DNA from: Bacteroidota bacterium
GTDB lineage: Bacteria; Bacteroidota; Bacteroidia; Flavobacteriales_F; PHOS-HE28
Assembly (NCBI GenBank): GCA_023418095.1
Contig: JAEZDL010000110.1
Coordinates: 1 to 16,816 of the forward strand
Reading direction: 5' to 3'
DNA: 16,816 nucleotides
Shown piece by piece: positions 7,278 through 14,547 of this stretch. Each line of letters opens with the position of its first letter. Position 1 is the stretch's first letter. The translations under genes were made by a program, and so were the position numbers. The notes beneath the pieces were generated by a model. The model saw only the letters and a list, made by a program, of their open reading frames with translations. It was not told the DNA's origin and did no database searches.

Positions 7278-10022
7278 CTATTGGTGTGATGTGAGAAGTG
7301 CTACTGGAAAGGACTTGAGTACGGAGCCGATCGGAAGCTGGCCACCCGGGCGAACATCCAGATCCATTCCTGTGAAGATGTCGGTCCATCTGCCGGGCGA
7401 TCCGGGTCGGAGCTGGAGCATGGTGTCGCCCCAGATCTCATCTCCAAGCGGAAGTTCGTGCGGAGCGATCACCTGGGTGAGCAGGCGCGGAACGATCACC
7501 ATGCACCAGCGATCGCCGTGCCTTCGCGTGAAACCGATCAGGCTGTCGTTGAACCTTCCATTGAAATACAACGGCGTGTAGTCGCCGTGATCGAAGAGGG
7601 GTTTTAAGAGCCTGCGTTCATTCAGTACTTTCTGGATCAGGTAAAGCTTCACTTTTCCATCCTCCGGACAGGAGAGCAGCTCACGATGCAACTTCGCCAC
7701 GTCGAGTCGTTGCCGATCCTGTAGCTGGTCCAACAACTGTGCACGCAGATCGTAGTCCACCGGCCGCCGGTTATCGGGATCCACGAGGCTCAGGTCCCAC
7801 AGCTCGCAGCCCTGGTAGATATCCGGAACGCCGGGGCAGGTGAGCTTCAGCATGGTCTGGCACAGCGAATACAGCCATCCGTAATGCGCGAGCTTCCGCT
7901 GGAACGGAAGGAACGCCTCGACGAATTCGTTGCCTGGCCAAAGCAATTCCTGCGTGAGTTCCTTCACAACGGATTCATATTCCTCATCCGGCCGACTCCA
8001 GTTCGTGTTCTCTTTCGCTTCACGAAAGGCCTTGATCAGGTATTCCTGCACACGTTCCACCAGCGAGCCATCGATCGTACCGTCGATCGGGACCACACCG
8101 ACCAATGTCTGCAACATGAAGTACAGATCGTTCGCAGTGGGCTTCCCGGCAGGCGTGCGTTCGCGGATGATGCCGGTCCACCGGTGCACCTGATCGGCCC
8201 ATTCCTCGGGCATTTCGCTCAATACCTGCAGGCGCATGCGCATGCCTTCACCGCGTTTGGTATCGTGCGTGGCTGTCGCGTTGATCGAATGCGGATAGGT
8301 CTTCAGCTTTTGATGCATCAGTTCATGGAAATGCGGCCGGCGCAGATGGAAGACCTCGGGACTGTTGCCCACCTCGTTCAATGCGAGCAAGCGGTTGTAG
8401 TTGTAGAACGCGGTATCCTCCACGCCTTTCGCGGCCAGCGGACCGGTGAACTGCTGGCTGCGCATGACGAAATAGAGCTTGTTGTTCTCCACTTCATCGC
8501 TTCCGTCGCCGGTGCTCTGGAAGATCGATCGCAGGTGATCGAACTGTTCGTTGAGAAGCGGTTTCCGTTGCATCGCGCGATCGAACGCTTCGGAGACGAT
8601 CCGATCCGCGGGCTCGTTCAGCGGGAACTGGCGCACATAGATCCGGTAGACCGGGAATGAAGCAAGCACGATCGCAAGCGGTTCGCGGTATCGATCGCGC
8701 GTGGATCCAGGTGGAAGAAGACCCCGATCCTCGAGGACACGGAGAAGGTTCTCGAGTTCCCCTGCCATCTGGTCCTGCAGGATGAACATCTTCTTCTCGA
8801 ACACGAGCTTCTCGTAATCGATCGGCGCCTGCGGCACCAGCTTCTCGTAAAGCCGGGTAAGTTGTAGCTCACCTTCACGATCGGTGTAGAGATTGCCGAT
8901 CCACGCGAGGAAATCGTATCCGCTGTTGCCTTGTGCAGGCCAGTCATCGGGCAGGGCCTCATGCCCTTCGAGTATCTTCTCCACCACCACGTAAGTGTCA
9001 GCTCCTGCCAATGCACGAAGCCTTTCCAGATAGGTGGTGGGATCGTAAAGGCCATCGATATGGTCCACGCGCAGGCCCTGCACCATGTGCTGTTCGCAAA
9101 GCACTTCAATGAAGCGGTGGTATCGATCGAACACGCGCTCCGATCGCATGTTGAGGCAGATCAGCTCATTGATCGTGAAGAAGCGCCTGTAGTTGATCCG
9201 CTTTTCGGTCTCCTTCCAATGACAGAGCATGTAATGCTGCAGGCCGAGGATCTCCTGCAATGCACGCCGATCGTTGTTGATCCGATCCAGTTCCTCCTGG
9301 AATATCCGCTCGAGAACGGCGGTCTGCTTCACCGTGCGATAGAGCTCCGATCGGGCCCTTTCCCAACGATCCTCGTTGATGATCGGATCCGAAGCGGCCT
9401 CTTCGAGAACTCCCGCGCGGATGTTCAATTCGTCCTGCACCGGCCCGTTCCCGAGCGAAGCGGCGACCTGTTGAAGGATCCTTTGGTACACGGGAACACT
9501 GACTGGATAATGGCTGTCGAAATAGTGTACCTGAAGGCCATGCTCGTTGAACGCGATCCCGATCTGGTGCTTCTTCAGGACCTCTTCGAGCGGGTCTCCG
9601 AGGAAAGGGACCATCAATTTTCCGGGGATCTCCGGATGCTTCCAGTCGATGTCGAACAATTCCGCATACTCCGATCGCTGGCCTTTTTCCAGAACATCCA
9701 TCAACCAGATATTCTCGGGATGGAACACCATGTGGTTGGGCACGATATCCTGCAGCCAGCCCATGCCGCGTTCGCGCAACTGCTGGGTGATCGCATCGAA
9801 TTCCTCCAATGTGCCAAGGTCCGGACCGATCCTGTGCGCCTCGGCCACATCGTAGCGATGCTGGCTTCCGGTACGGGCCTTGAAGAACGGTGCGGCATAG
9901 ATCGTATCGATGCCCAGCGCATGCAGATACGGGATCCTCTCCTTCAGGTCCTTCAGCGTGAATTCCGGGGTGAGCTGGATCCTATAGGTGGCTGACGGGA
10001 TGTAGGGCATGAGAACTGGCAT
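7278..10022 (-). CDS. treY: Malto-oligosyltrehalose synthase (GH13)
   Basis: A 914-residue cytoplasmic enzyme that converts the reducing-end alpha-1,4 bond of maltodextrin into an alpha,alpha-1,1 bond, making maltooligosyl-trehalose. It opens with PSATYRIQLTPEF. Family motifs follow: DIVPNHM (~92-98), nucleophile D320 in GLRVDHIDGLYDP, acid/base E348 in VVVEKILEG, 'KGVEDTAFYNYNRL' (~532-545), Asp D587 in ATHDTKRGEG, and a C-terminal PGVPDIYQGCELWDLSLVDPDNRRPVD (shown here in outline). Length is within the usual 700-950 range. The ATG at 10022 gives a 41-bp overlap with the upstream GH57 gene. The ATG at 10010 (starting MPYIPSATYR) fits the family start better and gives a 29-bp overlap. No Shine-Dalgarno decides between them. 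Its stop abuts the malQ start, so translation is probably coupled. Confidence 0.95.
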   Translation of the reverse strand: MPVLMPYIPSATYRIQLTPEFTLKDLKERIPYLHALGIDTIYAAPFFKARTGSQHRYDVAEAHRIGPDLGTLEEFDAITQQLRERGMGWLQDIVPNHMVFHPENIWLMDVLEKGQRSEYAELFDIDWKHPEIPGKLMVPFLGDPLEEVLKKHQIGIAFNEHGLQVHYFDSHYPVSVPVYQRILQQVAASLGNGPVQDELNIRAGVLEEAASDPIINEDRWERARSELYRTVKQTAVLERIFQEELDRINNDRRALQEILGLQHYMLCHWKETEKRINYRRFFTINELICLNMRSERVFDRYHRFIEVLCEQHMVQGLRVDHIDGLYDPTTYLERLRALAGADTYVVVEKILEGHEALPDDWPAQGNSGYDFLAWIGNLYTDREGELQLTRLYEKLVPQAPIDYEKLVFEKKMFILQDQMAGELENLLRVLEDRGLLPPGSTRDRYREPLAIVLASFPVYRIYVRQFPLNEPADRIVSEAFDRAMQRKPLLNEQFDHLRSIFQSTGDGSDEVENNKLYFVMRSQQFTGPLAAKGVEDTAFYNYNRLLALNEVGNSPEVFHLRRPHFHELMHQKLKTYPHSINATATHDTKRGEGMRMRLQVLSEMPEEWADQVHRWTGIIRERTPAGKPTANDLYFMLQTLVGVVPIDGTIDGSLVERVQEYLIKAFREAKENTNWSRPDEEYESVVKELTQELLWPGNEFVEAFLPFQRKLAHYGWLYSLCQTMLKLTCPGVPDIYQGCELWDLSLVDPDNRRPVDYDLRAQLLDQLQDRQRLDVAKLHRELLSCPEDGKVKLYLIQKVLNERRLLKPLFDHGDYTPLYFNGRFNDSLIGFTRRHGDRWCMVIVPRLLTQVIAPHELPLGDEIWGDTMLQLRPGSPGRWTDIFTGMDLDVRPGGQLPIGSVLKSFPVALLTSHQ

Positions 10023-12420
10023 TGATGTTCAGGCGGTCGTACAATTTCCCGAGCCTGCGCTGCCAATCCGGGTCGCCACCTTCATTCATATGATCCTTAT
10101 AAACGGTATTCTTCAGCCGGTACGCGATGTTCTGCGCCTGCCAATAATCGGGTTGCAAGGGTGAGCCGTTCAGCACACGCAGTAGTTTCAACGGTCTTAC
10201 GATCCTGTTGGGGTCATCCGGGTCGTTCGCCAATTCCTCGAGCAACCGCGCCACGCGTTGGGCCGCTTCGTATTCCAGTTCCTCATGGCGCAACTGTACG
10301 TTCAACCGCTGTGCCTCGTCCAACAGGTTCTTGATCGTGCGCGGTTTCGGCCTTGGTGAAGTGAACTGCTTCTCGAGCTTCGTATTGATGATGTGCTCGA
10401 TCGTGATGCGCAACGCAGCGGGAAGGCCCACATGCAGTTCGTTCATCGCGGTTATCAGCGTGTAATGGCTGTCGAACTCACGTTCCAGACGGTTCTCGAT
10501 GTTGGCGATCGTATCCTGCAGCACGATGTTGAGGATCTTGCGCTGATCGTCCTTGAAAAGGTGCCAGAACGAGTAGCTGTTGTCGTCGAAATGCTTGTCC
10601 AGGTTCATAAGCACCCGGCTCACGTTGCCCTTGCGGAAAGCTTCGGAAAGGTCACGTTGCATGGTGTTGAAGGCCTCGTCATTGATGAATTCGCGAACGC
10701 CGGCGTACAATTGGTGATCGCCCATGTGCAGCACTGCGAATGTGATGGTCTGCTCGTTCCAGGTGATCCTCGATCTGATCTTCACTTTTCCGATCGCAAG
10801 TTTCTGGTGGCCGGCCTCGAGCAATTCATAATTCTCGGATGCAGCTTGATAACTGTACAGTTCCAGGTTCTCCGGATCGTCGGCGAAAAGCGAGGCCACC
10901 GCATAATGCGCGCCCACCCTGATCGGATCGAGCACACCGGGTTTCACGAACGCGCGATAGGCGTTCGCCGCATTGCCATATTCCTTGATGTTGCTGGGCG
11001 CCTTTTCGAGAAGCTCGATGAAATGCGTTTCGTAGTCACGGCCATCGATGCTGTGCGCTATCTGGATCGATCGGGCCGCGTAGAAGATATCCTGCACCGT
11101 TTCGATCCCCGTAACCTCATCGAAGAACCAGCCGCAGCTGGTGTACATCAGCATCGCATGGTACTGCATCTCAAGCAGGCGGAGAAAAGTGGTCTGCTCT
11201 GCCGATCCCGGATCACGGCCTGTATGCTCCTTCATGAAACGCTTCACGTTCCGTTCGGATCGGTCCATGATCACCTCGATGTAGGCATTGCGCGCTTTCC
11301 ATGGATCGGCACCAAGTTTCCGCATCTGCTCCACATACAGCGGTTCGATCGCGTCGCGCAGCCAGTCGAACGCATTTCGCAACGGCGCCCTCCATTCCTG
11401 GTGCCAGTTGTTACCGCCGGTGTTGCAGCCGCAATTGCTCCGCCAGCGCTCCACGCCGTGATAACAGCTCCACGACGTATTCTCGATGATCTCCGCTTCG
11501 TGCTGCGGTGGAAAACGTTCCAGGAACTCACCGTATATCGTGAGCTTGGCCAGTTCCTCCTTCTGCATGTGGTGCAGCGCGTACGAGAGCGCCATTTCAC
11601 CATAGCGATGGTGATGGCCGTAGGTCTCACCATCCGTCGCAATGTGCATCAATTGCGGTTCGCGATCGCCGTGATCGAACGTGCTCGTGAGTCGTCCCGC
11701 GAACTTCTCGCCACTGGTGAGCAACTTCTCGAAGGCCACCCCTTGTGAGACGGGGCCATCGTAGAAGAACAGCACGATGCTTCTTCCCGATGGTAGGTTG
11801 CAGCGATAGGCCTTGCGCGGATTCACTTTCGCATTGGTCGCATCGTGCCAGTGCTGATCGCCGATCCGCCGTGTGCGCTTCGCCTGGTAGGGTGAAAGTA
11901 TGGTGAACTTGATGCCGTGCTCCGCCATCACCTCCAGCGTTTCCGTGTTCGCTGCCGTTTCACCGAGCCACATTCCCTCGGGCTCGCGTCCGAATCGTTT
12001 GCGGAAATCATGGATCCCCCACAACACCTGCGTATGCTTGTCACGCGTGTTGGCCAGCGGCAGGATCATGTGGTTGTAGGCTTGCGCGAGCGCCGATCCA
12101 TGTCCGGAGAAACGTTTCATGCTCTCCTTGTCCGCCTCCAGGATCGCGCGATAGGTGTCCGGCGCTTTCTTTTCCATCCACTCCAGCAGCGTGGGACCGA
12201 AGTTGAAGCTCATGAACGCATAATTGTTCATGATGTTCACGATGCGTCCATGCGGATCGAGGATCCGCGAGCGCGAATTGCGGGCGTAGCATTCGTACGT
12301 TATCCGCTCGTTCCAATCATGGAACGGGTGAGCGCTTTCCTGCAGCTCCAGCTCATTGAGCCAGGGATTCTCTCGCGGGGGTTGATAGAAATGACCATGG
12401 ATGCAGATGTAACGGTCCAT
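9982..12420 (-). CDS. GH57-family glycosidase with DUF3536 C-terminal region
   Basis: An 812-residue protein. GH57 signatures are visible in order: HGHFYQPPRENPW at residues 8-20 (motif 1), GHGSALAQAYNHMILPL at 106-122 (motif 2), GMWLGETAAN with probable nucleophile E154 (motif 3), and ATDGETYGHHH with probable acid/base D263 (motif 4). The rest matches what I know as the DUF3536 region, helical and without recognisable catalytic motifs. 'SNCGCNTGGNNWHQEWR' (~328-344) carries Cys and His residues. GH57 members act on alpha-glucans (amylase, amylopullulanase, branching enzyme, 4-alpha-glucanotransferase), and the specificity of this branch is not established to my knowledge. The ATG at 12420 was chosen because the family motif starts there; the frame upstream overlaps treZ. 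It lies 5 bp after treZ and overlaps treY, suggesting it prepares or trims glucan for TreY/TreZ. Confidence 0.9.
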   Translation of the reverse strand: MDRYICIHGHFYQPPRENPWLNELELQESAHPFHDWNERITYECYARNSRSRILDPHGRIVNIMNNYAFMSFNFGPTLLEWMEKKAPDTYRAILEADKESMKRFSGHGSALAQAYNHMILPLANTRDKHTQVLWGIHDFRKRFGREPEGMWLGETAANTETLEVMAEHGIKFTILSPYQAKRTRRIGDQHWHDATNAKVNPRKAYRCNLPSGRSIVLFFYDGPVSQGVAFEKLLTSGEKFAGRLTSTFDHGDREPQLMHIATDGETYGHHHRYGEMALSYALHHMQKEELAKLTIYGEFLERFPPQHEAEIIENTSWSCYHGVERWRSNCGCNTGGNNWHQEWRAPLRNAFDWLRDAIEPLYVEQMRKLGADPWKARNAYIEVIMDRSERNVKRFMKEHTGRDPGSAEQTTFLRLLEMQYHAMLMYTSCGWFFDEVTGIETVQDIFYAARSIQIAHSIDGRDYETHFIELLEKAPSNIKEYGNAANAYRAFVKPGVLDPIRVGAHYAVASLFADDPENLELYSYQAASENYELLEAGHQKLAIGKVKIRSRITWNEQTITFAVLHMGDHQLYAGVREFINDEAFNTMQRDLSEAFRKGNVSRVLMNLDKHFDDNSYSFWHLFKDDQRKILNIVLQDTIANIENRLEREFDSHYTLITAMNELHVGLPAALRITIEHIINTKLEKQFTSPRPKPRTIKNLLDEAQRLNVQLRHEELEYEAAQRVARLLEELANDPDDPNRIVRPLKLLRVLNGSPLQPDYWQAQNIAYRLKNTVYKDHMNEGGDPDWQRRLGKLYDRLNINASSHALHPVSHL

Positions 12421-12425
12421 TCGGT

Positions 12426-14285
12426 TCACGTTGTCTTTTTGAGAACGGCCATGGTCGCGGGTGGCAGGGTGATGCGATCGGTGGATCGATGAAGTGCGAT
12501 CGTGCGATCGGAACCCCATCTTTCTTCGGCGGAATGGATCAGCATGTGCCATGAGGCATGATCACCGATCGGGACCTCCACTTCTTTTTCAGAGATGTTG
12601 AAGATGGCATGAAGCGCCGGATCGGCTCCCCGATGGATCATGTGCAATACCTTGTGATCGTTCGTGAAGCTGGTCTCCAGATGATGTTTGTCCGCCGCGA
12701 TCATCGCCGGTTCCTCCTTCTTGATCTGGATCAACTTCTTGTAGAACTCGCGCAGGCCGCGTTGTTTTCCATTACGATCATGACCGCGTATAAGTTTCGA
12801 ACGCCTGAAAGTATCTTCCGATTGTGGATCGGGCGCTTCACCTTTCCAGGAGAACGAAGCGAATTCCTCCCGGCGGCCCTTGCGCACGGCTTCCACCAGA
12901 TCCCTGTCGCCGTGGCTCACGAAGTACAGGAAAGGAACTTCCTCACCGTATTCCTCACCCATGAAAAGCATGGGCACATACGGAGAAAGCAGATAGATGC
13001 CGGCCGCTACTTTCAGCATGTCGAACGGCACAAGTTGAGTGAGCCGCTCGCCGAGCATGCGGTTGCCGACCTGGTCGTGGTTCTGGATGCAGACCACGAA
13101 CTGCGATGCCGGTAGGTCGGTTGCATCGGTCCCCACGGTGCGCTGGCGGTATTCCGAGTACGTTCCGTTGAAGACGAAGGAATGCGCAAGCGCCTTGGTA
13201 AGATGGTCCGGTTCTCCGAAGTCGTGGTAGTATCCTTCATTTTCACCGGTGATCAACGTATGGATCGAATGATGCAGATCGTCCATCCATTGTGCATCGA
13301 GCCCATAGCCGCCTTTTTCGATCGGATCGAGCAACCGCCGATCGCTCAGATCGCTCTCCGCGATCAATAGATACTTGCGACCGGTGCGATCGGAAAGCTC
13401 CTTCACCTTTTCGGCAAGTTCCTGCAGGAAATGTTTTGCGCTCGTATCGATGATCGCATGCACGGCATCCAGCCGTAACGCATCGATGTGATGATCGCGC
13501 AGCCACATCAGCGCGTTCTGGATGAAGAAATTCCGGACATGGTCGGAATGTGCATCATCGAAGTTCAGCGATGGTCCCCAGGGCGTTTTGTACTTCTCCG
13601 TGAAATACGGGCCGAAACCATTGAGATAATTGCCTTCCGGACCGAGATGATTGTACACCACATCGAGCACCACTGCGATCCCGGCATCGTGACAGGCGTT
13701 CACGAAACGCTTCAGTCCCGCCGGTCCGCCGTAGGAATTCTGTACAGCGAAGGGGAATGCGCCATCATAACCCCAATTCCGATCGCCCGGGAATTGCGCT
13801 ACCGGCATTATCTCGATCGCCGTGATCCCAAGGTCGAGCAGCTCGGGGATCCTTTCGATCGCCGCATCGAATGAACCCTCGTTGGTGAACGTTCCGATGT
13901 GCAATTCGTAGATGATCAGATCCTTCATGCGCGAACCTTTCCACCGGTGGTCGCGCCAATCGAAAGCCTGATGATCGATCACTTCGGAAGCTCCATGCAC
14001 ACCGTCCGGCTGTGAAAGTGAAGCGGGATCGGGAAGCTTCCTGCCATCGAGAACGAACCAATAGCGCGAACCTGCATGTGCTTTGGAAATGTCACCGGAC
14101 CAATAGCCCGCTGGGTCCCTATGGAGCGCGAAGTCCTTGTCTTCACCTTCGATCGCCACGTGCACTTCCGAAGCAAAGGGCGCCCACACGGTGAACGAGG
14201 TGCCCTTGCCAGGATCACAGAATGCACCAACTGACCGGCCGATCGGTGTCAGGTCAGGTCGTACTTCACTCAACGCCGATAGCAT
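12426..14285 (-). CDS. treZ: Malto-oligosyltrehalose trehalohydrolase (GH13)
   Basis: A 619-residue cytoplasmic enzyme that hydrolyses the bond next to the trehalosyl end of maltooligosyl-trehalose, releasing trehalose. An N-terminal CBM48-like beta domain (about residues 15-105, TSFTVWAPFASEVHV) precedes the (beta/alpha)8 barrel, which opens with IIYELHIGTFTNEGSF. Motifs: DVVYNHLGPEGNYL, nucleophile D273 in DALRLDAVHAI, acid/base E310 in LIAESDLSD, and D404 in IQNHDQVGNR. 'FPGDRNWGYDG' is typical of TreZ as opposed to branching enzymes. The ATG at 14285 is used. A TTG at 14306, with AAGGA three bases upstream, would add seven residues and is a real alternative. It is the first gene of the four-gene minus-strand operon. 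Confidence 0.93.
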   Translation of the reverse strand: MLSALSEVRPDLTPIGRSVGAFCDPGKGTSFTVWAPFASEVHVAIEGEDKDFALHRDPAGYWSGDISKAHAGSRYWFVLDGRKLPDPASLSQPDGVHGASEVIDHQAFDWRDHRWKGSRMKDLIIYELHIGTFTNEGSFDAAIERIPELLDLGITAIEIMPVAQFPGDRNWGYDGAFPFAVQNSYGGPAGLKRFVNACHDAGIAVVLDVVYNHLGPEGNYLNGFGPYFTEKYKTPWGPSLNFDDAHSDHVRNFFIQNALMWLRDHHIDALRLDAVHAIIDTSAKHFLQELAEKVKELSDRTGRKYLLIAESDLSDRRLLDPIEKGGYGLDAQWMDDLHHSIHTLITGENEGYYHDFGEPDHLTKALAHSFVFNGTYSEYRQRTVGTDATDLPASQFVVCIQNHDQVGNRMLGERLTQLVPFDMLKVAAGIYLLSPYVPMLFMGEEYGEEVPFLYFVSHGDRDLVEAVRKGRREEFASFSWKGEAPDPQSEDTFRRSKLIRGHDRNGKQRGLREFYKKLIQIKKEEPAMIAADKHHLETSFTNDHKVLHMIHRGADPALHAIFNISEKEVEVPIGDHASWHMLIHSAEERWGSDRTIALHRSTDRITLPPATMAVLKKTT

Positions 14286-14355
14286 CTGCACGGAAGAACT
14301 TTGCAATGATCCTTGTGAACACTGGATAATTAGAGGTTGAAGGCAAAGCCTGCAC

Positions 14356-14363
14356 CAAAGCTA
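14356..14363 (-). promoter_or_regulatory. Candidate -7 box (TAGCTTTG) for the treZ operon
   Basis: Read on the minus strand this is TAGCTTTG, an exact match to the Bacteroidota -7 consensus TAnnTTTG, about 70 nt upstream of the treZ ATG. No TTTG/TTG -33 element was found at normal spacing, and the box lies inside the barrel-like open frame, so a chance match is possible. Confidence 0.28.
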
Positions 14364-14482
14364 ATGCGAGCGTGAAGCGATGGGCCGGTCACGGCCGTTG
14401 TGGGATCCGTTGCCCCTTGGGTCGCATGATCGTTCACGCCATACCGGATCCTCCAACGATGGGCAACCCCTTGTGGCCATCT

Positions 14483-14490
14483 TAGCTTCG
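14483..14490 (+). promoter_or_regulatory. Candidate -7 box (TAGCTTCG) for glgE
   Basis: TAGCTTCG differs from TAnnTTTG at one base and lies 57 nt upstream of the glgE ATG, leaving a leader of about 50 nt. No convincing -33 element was found. It is listed because it shares TAGCTT with the candidate boxes of treZ and treS. Confidence 0.2.
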
Positions 14491-14547
14491 TAACGAAATA
14501 CCGCGGCCGATCGAAGAATGGATCGGTGCGTGCAATAGTGATCCGTT

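Larger units (their letters stand above)
14330..14545 (-). pseudogene. Possible C-terminal remnant of an outer-membrane beta-barrel protein
   Basis: Between the divergent treZ and glgE the minus strand is open for 71 codons (14545 down to the TAA at 14330-14332), bounded upstream by an in-frame TAA at 14546-14548. There is no plausible start: the only in-frame GTG is about halfway in. The translation has alternating beta-strand patterns (RYFVTKLRW, HRWRIRYGVND) and ends SLHARISFGAGFAFNL, like the closing strand of an outer-membrane barrel. It overlaps almost all of the intergenic region and ends just before the glgE ATG. I read it as the tail of a gene lost when the flanking genes were assembled. 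A chance open frame is possible, and the parent family is unknown. Confidence 0.35.

Noticed and set aside
8931..9995. Long plus-strand open frame (354 codons) opposite treY
   Set aside because: TreY catalytic motifs lie in this span on the minus strand; the antisense translation shows no family features.
10393..11748. Long plus-strand open frame (451 codons) opposite the GH57 gene
   Set aside because: The opposite strand carries intact GH57 motifs in this span. The plus-strand translation is rich in His and Arg with no recognisable domain, as expected for an antisense frame in GC-rich coding DNA.
12421..12552. Upstream extension of the GH57 gene by 44 codons
   Set aside because: It would overlap the treZ C-terminus and precede the conserved first motif; the ATG at 12420 starts exactly where the family begins.
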